Part shown: positions 6,570 through 17,473 of the stretch, piece after piece
Layout: every line of letters begins with the position of its first letter
How positions within the stretch are numbered: the first letter of the stretch is position 1
Source: Phycisphaerales bacterium
Lineage (GTDB): Bacteria; Planctomycetota; Phycisphaerae; Sedimentisphaerales; Anaerobacaceae
Length of the DNA stretch: 24,143 nt
Assembly (NCBI GenBank): GCA_011057845.1
Contig: DSDB01000185.1
Span: 1-24,143, forward strand
Direction: 5' to 3'
Position numbers and translations under genes: made by a program
The notes under the pieces: generated by a model
The model's input: only the letters and a program-made list of their open reading frames with translations
Told to the model about the DNA's origin: nothing
The model's database searches: none

Positions 6570-9125
6570 ATGACGGACAAGGAACACGACAGCACACAGC
6601 ACCACGAGACTCCGGCACCCACCGACCAGGAGCGTTTCGCTGCCCCGGCGAGGGAGGACTTGACCGAAGAGGACGTCTTCGCAGACAGCCTGCCCTTCTT
6701 CGAACAGACCGATCGTCCCGTCGAATTCCCCGCGGCCAGCGAGCCGATTGAGCAGGTCCGCCCGCTCTATGAACCCCCCTCAGCCCCCCGTTTCTCGTGG
6801 GCTCAGATAGTCCTGCTCGCCTCAATTCTGGCCGTTGCAGGCGTCATGCTCTACCCGACATTGGTACGGTCTTTCGGACGCAGGGCCACCCCGTCGCCGG
6901 ATAGTCCGCCGACCCAGGCCCCGGCGAACCCCGGCGAACCCCAGGCTCGCGTTCAGCCCACTGCCCTCCCCAAGCCCTCCCAACCAACCGAGTCCACAAG
7001 GCACACGCCGCCCTTGCCAGCCGTTTCGCTGGCTGTCGCTGAGAACCTCTACGCCAATGAGGATTACGCCCGGGCACATGCCGCCTATCAGCAGTTGTCC
7101 GCCGGCCTCGCCGACCAGCCCGCCGAGACCCTGATGCGAGATTTTCTGACACTGAAAATGGCCCTCTGCCTGCAACGACAGGCCGAGTTGGAGCCCGCCG
7201 CCGTACTGCTGCGACAGATTTCCGCCAGCGCCTCACCCTTTGTCCGGGCCCTGGCCTACTACGATCGCAGCCAAATTGAACTCGAAAAAAAGCAGTTTCT
7301 CGCCGCAAGAACAGCCGCTTATCAGGCCTTCGCTCTGGTCGAGAGCACCGGCCTTCCCAAGGATCGCTGCGAGGCGCTCAGGCGGGATTGCGGTTTTGTC
7401 GCCGCCCAGGCCCTGACCCGACAGGTCCTGACGCTCCGCGATATCGACAAGGACTGCCCCGGCGAACTCTGGTCGGCCGGGAATCTCGCCAACAATCACC
7501 TGCTGGGTCTGGATGAGAAGCAGATTCGCCACTGCCTCACGGCTGGAAGAGCCACCCTCGAATCGGCCGTGCTTGGACCTGAGATACAGGATACCGACGA
7601 CGGCAAGGGCGGCCGCCTCTACACGGTCATCTGTAACGGCGCTCCGATGGAGGAACTGCTCGCCCGTTTCGCCGCCAACGCCGACCTGGATGTCCGTTGG
7701 GGACTGACCGCCGAGTCCGTGGGCGTCCGTAAACGAGCGGTCACCCTCTATATCTCCGACGCCTTGTTGGACGACATGGCGACCGTCATCGCCGGGTATG
7801 GCGGCTTGCTCGTCCGAAGCGACGATGCCGGTCTCCTGATGGTCGCCGACCCGGCGGAGTACACTTCCCTGTCCGAACACGTCGCCACCCTGACCGAAGA
7901 GTGCATCCGCCTCTGGCGACGGTTCTCTCTCAGGCATCACGACGATACTCGTATGGCCAATGCCCACTTTGCCCTCGGCTTGATGCAGACCGAGGCCCAG
8001 CGCCCCGACGAGGCCATCGCCGAGTACAAGATGGTCGCCAACCGGTTCCCCCGAAGCCCCCTTGCGCCGTACGCCCTCCTGAACTCCAGCCGGGTCCGCA
8101 CCAACCTCATGGACTACCCGGGTGCTCGCAAGGACCTCCAGCAGCTCGTCGAGCAGTACCCCGACACGTCATTTGCCGACCGCGCCTGCCTGTACCTGGC
8201 TGACGCCACCCTCAGCACGGGCATGGCCGCCGAGGCCGTCAGGCTGTATACCAAGGTCTACAATCTCGCCGTCTCGACGGACACGCAACAGGCTGCCGCG
8301 CTGGGCGCGGGCACCGGCCTCTTCAATCAACAACAGTACGCCGAAGCCGCCAAGTGGCTCACACGGTACGTCAACCTTGTCAAGGACACGCGGTCACGCA
8401 ACCTCGCCGCGGCCTGTCTGATGCTTGGCAAGGCCAACATGGAACTGGGCCGCGCCGATGAGGCCAAGAAGGTCCTGCGGCTGGCGCTTCGCGGCATGTC
8501 CTCCAGACAGCAGTACGTCGAGACGCTCTTGACCCTGGTCCAGGCGCACATGGCCGCTGAGGAATTCCTCGAAGCCCTCGACATCCTCGACAGCTCCGAA
8601 GCCCAGCAGTTCTCCCAAGAGCACGCCCTCGAGGTCGTCCTGCTCAAGGCCCGCGTGCTCTGTCGGATCGGGCTGGCGGACCTCGCCGTTGGACTCATTC
8701 GTCACCGTGTGCAGTACCTCGTCGACCCAGAACTCAAGGCCCGTGCGAACCTCGATCTGGCCCGGTCCCTCAAAGCCTTGGGCCACATCGACGAAGCGGC
8801 CGCGTGTCTGGGCGATATACTCGTCTACGCCGCTTCCGGGCCAACCGCTCAGACCGTCCAATACGAACTGGCCGCCGCCTGCCTCGAACTCAACCGCCAT
8901 GAACAGACCGTTGGCATCTGCCTGGACTTGCTCCGGTCGGACCCGCCGGATGACCTCAGACAACAGACGTTCCGGCTACTGGCGCAGGCCTATGCCCGTC
9001 AGCGAGACTATGAACGGGCCGCGCAGGCCCTGATCGGGCGGTTGAAGTCCGCCGACGTGCCAACACAGACATCCGGCACGGCAACACCCGTCGGCGCCAT
9101 ATCAGCCGACTATGCTCCCCGCTGA
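6570..9125 (+). CDS. Single-pass membrane protein with TPR arrays and an STN-like domain
   Basis: The 851-residue product has an acidic cytoplasmic N-terminus (1-74), one transmembrane helix (about 77-96), a Pro-rich linker (100-150), a first TPR-like helical block (about 150-290), a small domain (about 355-428) and a long second TPR block (about 450-830). The small domain reads MEELLARFAANADLDVRW, then 'AVTLYISDALLDDMATVIAG' and GLLMVADP. This is the order of the STN domain found at the N-terminus of secretins and TonB-dependent receptors. The large part should therefore face the periplasm. No precise function is known to me. As first gene of a flagellar operon it may scaffold envelope rings or motor parts (inference). 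No clear ribosome site precedes the ATG, so the start is less certain than the frame. It overlaps the next frame by 14 bases if that gene starts at 9112. Confidence 0.75.
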   Translation: MTDKEHDSTQHHETPAPTDQERFAAPAREDLTEEDVFADSLPFFEQTDRPVEFPAASEPIEQVRPLYEPPSAPRFSWAQIVLLASILAVAGVMLYPTLVRSFGRRATPSPDSPPTQAPANPGEPQARVQPTALPKPSQPTESTRHTPPLPAVSLAVAENLYANEDYARAHAAYQQLSAGLADQPAETLMRDFLTLKMALCLQRQAELEPAAVLLRQISASASPFVRALAYYDRSQIELEKKQFLAARTAAYQAFALVESTGLPKDRCEALRRDCGFVAAQALTRQVLTLRDIDKDCPGELWSAGNLANNHLLGLDEKQIRHCLTAGRATLESAVLGPEIQDTDDGKGGRLYTVICNGAPMEELLARFAANADLDVRWGLTAESVGVRKRAVTLYISDALLDDMATVIAGYGGLLVRSDDAGLLMVADPAEYTSLSEHVATLTEECIRLWRRFSLRHHDDTRMANAHFALGLMQTEAQRPDEAIAEYKMVANRFPRSPLAPYALLNSSRVRTNLMDYPGARKDLQQLVEQYPDTSFADRACLYLADATLSTGMAAEAVRLYTKVYNLAVSTDTQQAAALGAGTGLFNQQQYAEAAKWLTRYVNLVKDTRSRNLAAACLMLGKANMELGRADEAKKVLRLALRGMSSRQQYVETLLTLVQAHMAAEEFLEALDILDSSEAQQFSQEHALEVVLLKARVLCRIGLADLAVGLIRHRVQYLVDPELKARANLDLARSLKALGHIDEAAACLGDILVYAASGPTAQTVQYELAAACLELNRHEQTVGICLDLLRSDPPDDLRQQTFRLLAQAYARQRDYERAAQALIGRLKSADVPTQTSGTATPVGAISADYAPR

Positions 9126-10156
9126 AATCGAAGTGTGTAATCGTATGTATATCGAAGACCTTACAAAGCAGGCACATCAATTCCGCGTTGACAGCGGCAT
9201 CGCGCCAACCCTTTTCGTACTGGTGCTCGCGCCTCTGTTCGTGCCGCTCCTGCCGGTCTCGGCGGCGATGGCACAACCAAATACAGAGGCAGATGCCCCA
9301 CAAGTTTCCCCGGACGTCAACACCGTAAGCGTCGCCGATGGCAATGCCGTCTCCGCCGCGCCCGTGCATGAAGTGAACGACACGCTCATCGCCGCGGATC
9401 AAGCCGGCGCATGGACCGCCTCCTTCGAGCAGATCACCGCCAATCAGGGGACTGTGGCGGCATGGAAGGACCGCATCGCAGCGCCTCCGACAGACAAACC
9501 GGCCGACAGCCGCCAAGCACTCCGGCAACTGATCGAGATGGTTCGTTCCGTCAGGATAGACCTGCCGGATAATCCCGACCTGGGCGCCGGCGAGCGGTAC
9601 GGACAATCCTATAGACAACACCCGGGCCCCAGTGCCGCACCACCGAATCCCGCCGATGTGAACCAGACACCGGGCGATGCCGCGCGACAGACCGCCGGCC
9701 CAAGGCTGACCGCCGTGCCGTTTATTCCAGGGGCCGGAATCACGGAAGCCACGGTCGCCGAGGTCCGCAAACAGATCGACGTCTCTCGACCCATAGCCGA
9801 TGCGTTGACCCTGGCGGAGGTGCTCTTTCGCAGCGGACGTAACGCCGAGGCGGCCGCCCTGTACGACCGCATCCTCACGGTGACGGACCCAAACGACCGT
9901 CGCGCCGCCGATGATCGTGCCTGGGCGCTCCTGCAACGGGGCAGATGCCTCCACGAAACCGACGGCGCTGCGGCCATGGAGTCCTACCGGGGGCTATTGC
10001 GGGAATTCCCTCAGTCCCCGTGGGTGGCCGTCACCAAGGCACAGATGGAGCTGGTGGCGTGGCTGGCCCAGGATAAGCCGCTCGATCTGCTCGAACAATG
10101 CAGAACTGAAATAGCCGAAGTCCGACAGTTGTCCAAGATTGAGGGAATCGTCCAGA

Positions 10157-10167
<11 letters not shown>
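9112..10167 (+). CDS. Exported TPR-like protein of unknown function
   Basis: The frame encodes 351 residues from the ATG at 9112, which overlaps the preceding stop by 14 bases; an in-frame ATG at 9145 (codon 12) is an alternative. A hydrophobic stretch at about residues 31-50 ending in VSAAMAQ looks like a signal peptide with AMA-Q cleavage, so the protein is probably periplasmic. Residues about 60-200 are low in structure and rich in Ala, Pro and Asp. Residues about 225-330 look like TPR helices (DALTLAEVLFRSGRNAEAAA, then AWALLQRGRC). I recognise no family. Its place between a TPR membrane protein and the sigma-54 activator, with overlaps on both sides, suggests it works with the flagellar system. 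Confidence 0.65.
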
Positions 10168-11647
<1,480 letters not shown>

Positions 11648-11691
11648 GGGTCTTCTCTGGCCGTCTCATCGAATAGACAAAGGCAAATGCT

Positions 11692-12270
11692 ATGGCCGAT
11701 GACGAAAAGAACAAACAGACCAAAGAGAACAAGCAGGAGAAACCCGCCGGCGGAGCCGATAGAAGGAGCCTCATCGGCCGGTTGCTGCCCTGGACCGTCA
11801 TAATCGTCGTGGTCGCTGTCAGCGCCGGCGCCGGCTTCGGACTGGGCCGGATCTTCGCGCGGTCCGCCACGCCCGACCCCAGCGACCCGAATGCCCCCAA
11901 GCCCGCCGCCGCGGGTAAGACGACCCCCGCCGAAAACGACCCGGAGAAGACCCTACTCTACGAGGACCTGCCGACCGTCGTGGCCACCCTCAACGAGCCC
12001 GGTCTGACACGTTACCTTCGCGTGACGCTCATGCTCAAGCTTTTTCAAAGGGAGACCGCCGACAGCAAGGCCGTGGTCGCCGGCAAGTCCGCCGAGCTGG
12101 TCAACTGGCTGAATCTCTTCCTGGCCAGCCAGACCCTCGAAGATGTCAGGGGCGACCGTAACCTGCGACGGCTCCAGATGCAGATTCTCGACGCTTTCAA
12201 CCAGGTGCTGGCCCCCAACGCCAAGCCGCTCATCAAGGAAGTCTACTTCAAGGATATTGCCATCCAATGA
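11692..12270 (+). CDS. fliL: FliL, flagellar basal-body-associated membrane protein
   Basis: The 192-residue product has a basic cytoplasmic tail, one transmembrane helix (about 31-55, LPWTVIIVVVAVSAGAGFGL), a linker, and a periplasmic FliL domain ending with KEVYFKDIAIQ, the typical FliL C-terminus. FliL rings surround the stators and stabilise them under load. The 3' end overlaps fliM by the four bases ATGA. AAAGG lies 8 bases before the ATG. The neighbours fliM and fliN are the usual ones. Confidence 0.93.
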   Translation: MADDEKNKQTKENKQEKPAGGADRRSLIGRLLPWTVIIVVVAVSAGAGFGLGRIFARSATPDPSDPNAPKPAAAGKTTPAENDPEKTLLYEDLPTVVATLNEPGLTRYLRVTLMLKLFQRETADSKAVVAGKSAELVNWLNLFLASQTLEDVRGDRNLRRLQMQILDAFNQVLAPNAKPLIKEVYFKDIAIQ

Positions 12271-13232
12271 GTTGTTCTCCCGACCGATACGCGCTCCTGC
12301 AATTGCTGCGGTCCCGGCTAGCGGCTGCTGCCCCGGCCCCTACGGACACAGCGGCCGAGCCCTGGGACTGGACCTGTCCCCATCGGTTCAGCAGTGAGCA
12401 CCGGCGCAAGTTGGCTGAAATGGCGGCGCAGCCCGCCGAGTGGCTCACCGAAGAGTTTCGCAAGTTCGCCGGTGAAACGGCCGCTGTTGAGTGCTCTCAG
12501 ATCAGTGAGCACTATCTGTCCGACCTGACCCAGCCGTCCGTCGGCGAACGCCTCTGCTGGGCGACCTTCGGCGGCCCGGATAACGCGGCCGTCGGTACCG
12601 TGGTCGTGGATGAGAAGACGGCCCGCGGGTGGCTCAAGCAACTCCTGGGCGACACGGAGGAGCGGGATGAAACGGCCTCCGGCGACGAACTATCGCCGCT
12701 GGAACAATCCCTGTTGCTGGACATCGCCGGACTGTTCGTCCGCTCTCTGGCCCGCGCCGACGGGTCATTGGGCCGCCTGAGCATCTGCCCCGGAATCAGT
12801 ATGGAAGCCTTGCCGCCCGTGCTGAAGACCGCCGACGAGTGGGTCAGGATGGAGTTCCTGGTCCGCTGTGGCAACGAGGCGTCCGCCGCAGGCAAGGCGG
12901 CAATCCTGATCCGATCAGACGATCTCGACGCCCCCGCCGGCCGCAGACCCCCCGAGGCCGCCAGCCTCTCACCCGATGCGCAAGCCGCCCGCATGGTCGC
13001 CCATCTCCACGAAATGCCCATAACACTGGACGCCGTTCTCGGTGATGTGCGCCTGACGCTTGAGGAAGTCCTGAGTCTGGCGCCAGACGACATCCTCCTT
13101 CTGGACCGGATGACCACCGATCCAATCAATATCGAAGCGGAAGGCCAACCGCTTATGAACGGCCGACCCGCGCGGTCGGCGGGCAAGAACGCCGTCGTCA
13201 TCACTGCGACAACCGCCCAGGCACACGTGTAG
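12267..13232 (+). CDS. fliM: FliM-like flagellar motor switch protein (divergent)
   Basis: The 321-residue product matches FliM in size (about 330) and place. Residues 33-90 (WDWTCPHRFSSEHRRKLAEM onward) resemble the start of the FliM middle domain, residues 142-158 (LSPLEQSLLLDIAGLFV) match its conserved helix, and residues about 246-315 are a FliM/FliN C-terminal (SpoA) domain with LTLEEVLSLAPDDILLLDR. FliM forms the bulk of the C ring and binds phosphorylated CheY. The usual N-terminal CheY motif (SQxEIDALL) is not intact: the protein starts 'MSCSPDRYALLQLLRSRL'. The conserved GGxGxG of the middle domain is also not evident. The start overlaps the fliL stop (ATGA). Divergence makes the name likely rather than certain. 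Confidence 0.8.
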   Translation: MSCSPDRYALLQLLRSRLAAAAPAPTDTAAEPWDWTCPHRFSSEHRRKLAEMAAQPAEWLTEEFRKFAGETAAVECSQISEHYLSDLTQPSVGERLCWATFGGPDNAAVGTVVVDEKTARGWLKQLLGDTEERDETASGDELSPLEQSLLLDIAGLFVRSLARADGSLGRLSICPGISMEALPPVLKTADEWVRMEFLVRCGNEASAAGKAAILIRSDDLDAPAGRRPPEAASLSPDAQAARMVAHLHEMPITLDAVLGDVRLTLEEVLSLAPDDILLLDRMTTDPINIEAEGQPLMNGRPARSAGKNAVVITATTAQAHV

Positions 13233-13277
13233 CCGACGATTCATATTTGCTCACGCGACATAGTAGGACGATACCGT

Positions 13278-13643
13278 ATGGCAAAGTCAACCGAAGCAAT
13301 CGAAACACGGGCCGACGCCGGAAAACAGGTGCAGTCGGCCGAATTCACCGAAGCCCCCGTCGGCGCCGGCGTCGGACCCGGCGGCAGTATCGATATCCTG
13401 TTGGACATGGATGTGCCCGTGACCGTCGGCATCGGCCGCGCGGAAATCACCGTCCGCAAGTTGCTCGCCCTCGGCGTCGGTTCCGTCGTCAAACTCGACA
13501 AAGGCGTGGACGAGCCCGCCGACCTCTATCTCAAGGGCTCACGGTTCGCCACCGGCGAGGTCGTCGTCGACGACGGCCGTTTCGGTGTCCGGATCACTCA
13601 TATCCTGGCGCCGGGCGCCGCCGCCGAACCCGCTCAACCGTAA
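13278..13643 (+). CDS. fliN: FliN, flagellar motor switch protein
   Basis: The 121-residue product has a variable N-terminus and a clear SpoA/FliN domain at about residues 38-113: LLDMDVPVTVGIGRAEITV, then RKLLALGVGSVVKLDK, and GEVVVDDGRFGVRITHI. FliN sits at the base of the C ring and links it to the export ATPase complex. Length equals the short FliN form (about 137 in E. coli), not the longer FliY. AGGA precedes the ATG. It lies 45 bases after fliM and 26 before flhA. Confidence 0.95.
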   Translation: MAKSTEAIETRADAGKQVQSAEFTEAPVGAGVGPGGSIDILLDMDVPVTVGIGRAEITVRKLLALGVGSVVKLDKGVDEPADLYLKGSRFATGEVVVDDGRFGVRITHILAPGAAAEPAQP

Positions 13644-13669
13644 ACCCTCTGTAATCGTAACAGGAATAC

Positions 13670-15829
13670 ATGGCCAAACGTGCCAGGACAACACCGACCG
13701 CACCGGAAGAGATCGACGCCGTCGATCCGCCGTTCTCTTCACACAGCAACACGGTCCTCGTCATCGGCATTGTGACCGTACTGGCCACCCTGCTGATTCC
13801 GCTGCCCACTTTCCTGCTGGATATGCTCCTGTCGTGCAGCATATCGCTGGCCGTGGCCGTGCTCATTGTCACCTTGTCCTCCCGCGAGGCCCTGGAGCTG
13901 TCGACCTTCCCGTCCCTGCTGCTGTTCGTGACCCTCTTCCGTCTCTCGCTGAACGTCGCCTCAACGCGTCTGATCCTCCTCCAGGGCGACGCCGGCAGGA
14001 TCATCGAGACATTCGGCGGATTCGTCGCCGGCGGCAGCTTCGTGGTCGGTCTCGTCATCTTCCTGATCCTCGTGGTCATCCAGTTCATCGTCATCACCAA
14101 AGGCGCCGAACGCATCAGCGAAGTCTCCGCAAGATTCACCCTCGACGCCATGCCCGGCAAGCAGATGGCCATCGACGCCGATCTCAACGCCGGTCTCATC
14201 ACCGAACAACAGGCCAACGAACGCCGCCAGAAGATCGTCAAGGAAAGCGAGTTCTACGGCGCGATGGACGGCGCCAGCAAGTTCATCCGCGGCGACGCCA
14301 AGGCGGGCATCATCATCACCCTGATCAACATCATCGGCGGCATCGCGATGGGCTACTCGCGGGCCATGCCACTCGGCGATGCGGTCCGGACCTACTCGAT
14401 TCTGTCCATCGGCGACGGTCTGGTCAGCCAGATACCCTCCATGATCATCTCAATCAGCTCGGGCTTCCTGGTCACTAAAATCTCCTCCAAACACAGCGTC
14501 GGCCAGGACCTCAGCCGACAGTTCATGAATGCCGCCGAGCCCTACACCATTGCCTCGTTCATCATCGCCGCAATGGCCCTGGTGCCGGGCCTGCCCAAGA
14601 TCCCGTTCCTGTTGCTGGCCTCCGGCGCCGCCGCCGTGGGGCGCACCCTTGGCCGCCACGAGAAAGACCGCCAGGTTCGCAAGCAGCCCGCTCCCAAGGC
14701 CGCCGCGGAAAAACAACCCGTCGAGGAGCTGCTCGAGATCGACCGCATCTCCGTCCAGGTCGGTGTCAGGCTCATCAGTATGGTGGACCCGGCCCGCAAC
14801 AGCGCCATCTTCGACCGCATCGGCGCCTTACGGCGACGATTCGCCCAGGAACTGGGCATCATTATGCCGCTTGTCCGACTGCGGGACGATATCAGCCTGG
14901 AACCGACCCTATACCGCATCCGTCTGGCCGATCAACCCGTGGCCCAGGGGCGGCTCGAACCGGACATGTTTCTGGCCATGGACGCCGGCTCCGTCAGGGA
15001 GAAGGTCAACGGCATTGAGACAACCGAACCGGTCTACGGCCTGAAGGCCCTCTGGATCCCCACCGCCGATAAGGAGAAGGCGGAACTGGCCGGCTACACG
15101 GTCATCGACCCCGAATCCGTCTTCATCACACACCTGTCCGAGACGCTAGGGCGACATGCCGACGAGCTGCTTACGCGTGAGGATGTGCAGCTTCTGGTCG
15201 ACCGATTGCGCCAGACCCAGCCTTCCCTGGTCGGCGAGATCGTCGGGGCCGAAGGACAGGTGTCCATGGGCCTGCTCCAGAGAATCCTCAAGAACCTGCT
15301 GCGAGAGGGTATTCCCATCCGCGAACTGACGACCATCCTCGAAGCCCTGGGGGAACACGCCCCACGAACCAAGAACACCACCGCGCTGACCGAACTGGTT
15401 CGCAAAGCCCTGCACCGCACTATCACCCAGCAATACAAGGACGACCGAGGAAAAATCGCGGCCATCACCTTCGACCCGGCCTTCGAACACCAGGCGGTCG
15501 TCGCCCTCCGACAGGAGGGCGACGAGTTGTCGCTGGCGCTGCCCGCGGAGAAGGCGATGGATATGACTCGACAGATTGTCGCGGCCTGGAAGCAGGTTAT
15601 GGATCGGGGCCAGGACAAGGTCGTGCTGCTCTGCGATGCGAGGCTGCGTTCGACGCTGGCCGCCATGCTCAGCCGTATGGCCCCCCTGCTGCCGGTGGTG
15701 GCCTATGACGAAGTGGTGTTGGGCACGGAGGTCGAGCCCGTCCAGACCGTCCGAATCACCCCCGGCGAGGCATCGAATACCCTGCCGACAAGACATGAAC
15801 GCGAAAGAGAACTGGTCGCCGCATTGTAG
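13670..15829 (+). CDS. flhA: FlhA, flagellar type III export gate protein
   Basis: The 719-residue product has the FlhA/FHIPEP architecture. The N-terminal half contains about eight transmembrane helices, starting near residue 28, with the signature block around residues 85-185 (LFVTLFRLSLNVASTRLIL, later 'RFTLDAMPGKQMAIDADLNA' followed by GLI). The cytoplasmic half (about 345-700) is the docking platform for export chaperones. FlhA forms a nonameric ring and uses the proton motive force with the ATPase to secrete rod, hook and filament subunits. Length fits the family (about 690-700). AGGA lies 5 bases before the ATG. flhB, fliP, fliQ and fliR, often adjacent, are not in the window. Confidence 0.97.
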   Translation: MAKRARTTPTAPEEIDAVDPPFSSHSNTVLVIGIVTVLATLLIPLPTFLLDMLLSCSISLAVAVLIVTLSSREALELSTFPSLLLFVTLFRLSLNVASTRLILLQGDAGRIIETFGGFVAGGSFVVGLVIFLILVVIQFIVITKGAERISEVSARFTLDAMPGKQMAIDADLNAGLITEQQANERRQKIVKESEFYGAMDGASKFIRGDAKAGIIITLINIIGGIAMGYSRAMPLGDAVRTYSILSIGDGLVSQIPSMIISISSGFLVTKISSKHSVGQDLSRQFMNAAEPYTIASFIIAAMALVPGLPKIPFLLLASGAAAVGRTLGRHEKDRQVRKQPAPKAAAEKQPVEELLEIDRISVQVGVRLISMVDPARNSAIFDRIGALRRRFAQELGIIMPLVRLRDDISLEPTLYRIRLADQPVAQGRLEPDMFLAMDAGSVREKVNGIETTEPVYGLKALWIPTADKEKAELAGYTVIDPESVFITHLSETLGRHADELLTREDVQLLVDRLRQTQPSLVGEIVGAEGQVSMGLLQRILKNLLREGIPIRELTTILEALGEHAPRTKNTTALTELVRKALHRTITQQYKDDRGKIAAITFDPAFEHQAVVALRQEGDELSLALPAEKAMDMTRQIVAAWKQVMDRGQDKVVLLCDARLRSTLAAMLSRMAPLLPVVAYDEVVLGTEVEPVQTVRITPGEASNTLPTRHERERELVAAL

Positions 15830-15889
15830 CGGCAAGGGCGGTCTCCAGGGCCCGTCCGCTGAACATGACAACACAGGAGAACAACAACC

Positions 15890-16135
15890 GTGCCTATTGA
15901 CGTTCGCTCCACGGCGGCCACCCTGGCGGTGATGGGTTTCTTCGTACTGGGATTCGCCGGCTGGCTGGGCGGCCTGTGCCCTTTTGTCTGCTGTAAGCGG
16001 GCCCTGATCGGCGCCGCCGCAACCTATGCGGTCGCTACCGTCGTGGCCCGCGCCGTCAACGCCATCCTGATCGACGCCATGGCCGAACGACAGGCCGAAC
16101 GACAGATCCGGTCGGATCATGACAACCGAAACTAA
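15890..16135 (+). CDS. Small two-helix membrane protein between flhA and fliA
   Basis: A GTG at 15890, with AGGAG about 10 bases upstream, opens an 81-residue frame with two hydrophobic segments (about residues 9-29 and 37-61) joined by a short CPFVCCKR loop, and a charged tail rich in Arg, Glu and Gln. The 3' end overlaps fliA by 17 bases, which supports translation. I recognise no family. The position is where flhF and flhG usually stand in polar flagellates, but the sequence has no nucleotide-binding motif. A small motor- or gate-associated membrane protein is possible (inference). Confidence 0.6.
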   Translation: MPIDVRSTAATLAVMGFFVLGFAGWLGGLCPFVCCKRALIGAAATYAVATVVARAVNAILIDAMAERQAERQIRSDHDNRN

Positions 16136-16925
16136 GGACATCGCCACACCGGCAACCACAAAGCCTCCGGCGGATCAATCCCATCTGCGGACCGCCGCCA
16201 AGCGGGCCTATGACAATCAGAGCCCGCGCGGCATCGCCGACGACCAGATCGAACAGTACCTGCCGATGGTCCACAAGATCGTCCAGCGCGTCGTCGGCTA
16301 TCTCAAGCCGCCGCTATCCTACGAGGACCTCGTCTCGGCCGGCGTCGTCGGACTCGTCAAGGCCGCACGCGACTACGACCCCGTGCGCGAAACCCAGTTC
16401 ACAACCTATGCCTACCTGCGCATCAAAGGCGCTATTCTCGACGAACTGCGGGGCTGGTCCTTTGTTCCGGCTGCCGTCAACAGACAGATTCGCACCGCCC
16501 TGCAAACAAGCCAGGAAATCGCCGAAGCCACCGGTGAAACACCGACCGACGAGGAACTCGCCCGGACTCTGGGAATCGACCTGGACGAACTGTACGAAAC
16601 TTATAAAGGCGCCCGCGCCAGACAGTTTCTGTCCATCGACGACGCCGACAGCGATGACAGCCCCCTGGGGGCGTTCCTGGCGGCCGCCAACACCGATAGC
16701 CCACAAGCCGGTCTCGAAAAGACCGAACTGATCGAGACCCTCGCCCGGGCCATTGCGTGCCTTAGCGAACGCCAGCGTCAGGTCATTATCCTCTACTACC
16801 AGCAACAACTGACCATGAAACAGATTGCGGAGGTCTTCAATATCACTGAATCGCGCGTCAGTCAGTTGCACGCCAGCGCGCTGTTCAATCTGTCCGTCAA
16901 ATTGAGGCACTGGAACGATGGATAA
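16119..16925 (+). CDS. fliA: FliA/WhiG-type sigma-28 RNA polymerase sigma factor
   Basis: The 268-residue product has sigma region 2 (about residues 45-112, with YLPMVHKIVQRVVGYL, then 'YEDLVSAGVVGLVKAARDYD' and 'TYAYLRIKGAILDELRGWSF'), region 3 (about 115-165) and region 4 (about 212-262, ERQRQVIILYYQQQLTMKQI and FNITESRVSQLHASAL). It lacks region 1.1, as group 3 sigma factors do. FliA directs late flagellar genes such as flagellin and is held inactive by FlgM until the hook is complete; a FlgM-like gene lies downstream at 18751. It overlaps both neighbours (17 bases upstream, 8 downstream). Confidence 0.95.
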   Translation: MTTETKDIATPATTKPPADQSHLRTAAKRAYDNQSPRGIADDQIEQYLPMVHKIVQRVVGYLKPPLSYEDLVSAGVVGLVKAARDYDPVRETQFTTYAYLRIKGAILDELRGWSFVPAAVNRQIRTALQTSQEIAEATGETPTDEELARTLGIDLDELYETYKGARARQFLSIDDADSDDSPLGAFLAAANTDSPQAGLEKTELIETLARAIACLSERQRQVIILYYQQQLTMKQIAEVFNITESRVSQLHASALFNLSVKLRHWNDG

Positions 16926-17127
16926 CAACGACTACAACACGATCAAGCCCCTGCGGAACATCGGCCCGCTGACCGGCATCGACCGGCGTGACCGGCGACG
17001 CAGGAACCCGGCGGCGTCCGACCGGCGTTCCAATGCTCGCCGACAAAAAGACGATGAACCCGACGACACCGCCGGCCCGCCGAACAGCACCGGCACCGAC
17101 GCCTCGCAGATTGACTACTGTGCATGA
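16918..17127 (+). CDS. Small Arg-rich hypothetical protein
   Basis: The ATG lies within the end of fliA (8-base overlap ATGGATAA) and opens a 69-residue frame. The N-terminal part, IKPLRNIGPLTGIDRRDRRR, has a repeated I-x-P/G pattern followed by a strongly basic stretch, and the C-terminal half is polar and probably disordered. I do not recognise a family. The tight overlap with fliA favours a real gene. Confidence 0.5.
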   Translation: MDNNDYNTIKPLRNIGPLTGIDRRDRRRRNPAASDRRSNARRQKDDEPDDTAGPPNSTGTDASQIDYCA

Positions 17128-17161
17128 GCGAAAACATCCACGCGAAAAGGACACCGACACA

Positions 17162-17452
17162 ATGAACAGGGCAACAGGCCATATCCTCAAAGGCAAGACC
17201 TTCGAGATCGGCGGCACCCATCGCATCGATCTGACGCCCTCCTGCCGGGCGATGCCCGCCGGCAACTCCCCCTCGGAACCCCAAGTGCCGGCACAGGCCC
17301 ACGTGGTCGAACGACACCCGCAATACGCGGTCGTCGAGGTTACATGCGCCTGCGGATCGAAGATGTATGTCCGATGCGACTACGCCCGGACCTCGCAGCA
17401 GGTTTCTTGTGAACCCGCCGAACCGGCCCGCATGAATCAGAACCTTCCGTGA
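17162..17452 (+). CDS. Small hypothetical protein with a CxC...C cluster
   Basis: The ATG at 17162, preceded by AAAAGGA at about 10 bases, gives 96 residues; the frame is open upstream to a GTG at 16988, but that part overlaps the preceding gene and is Arg/Pro-rich. The C-terminal half carries VEVTCACGSKMYVRCDY and a later SCEP, so up to four cysteines could bind a metal like a small zinc ribbon. I recognise no family. It is cotranscribed with fliA by spacing. Confidence 0.5.
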   Translation: MNRATGHILKGKTFEIGGTHRIDLTPSCRAMPAGNSPSEPQVPAQAHVVERHPQYAVVEVTCACGSKMYVRCDYARTSQQVSCEPAEPARMNQNLP

Positions 17453-17473
17453 TCACGATTGGAGATGCTTACT

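Noticed and set aside
8956..9954. Minus-strand open frame of 332 codons
   Set aside because: Antisense to two genes in a continuous plus-strand operon; no recognisable domain.
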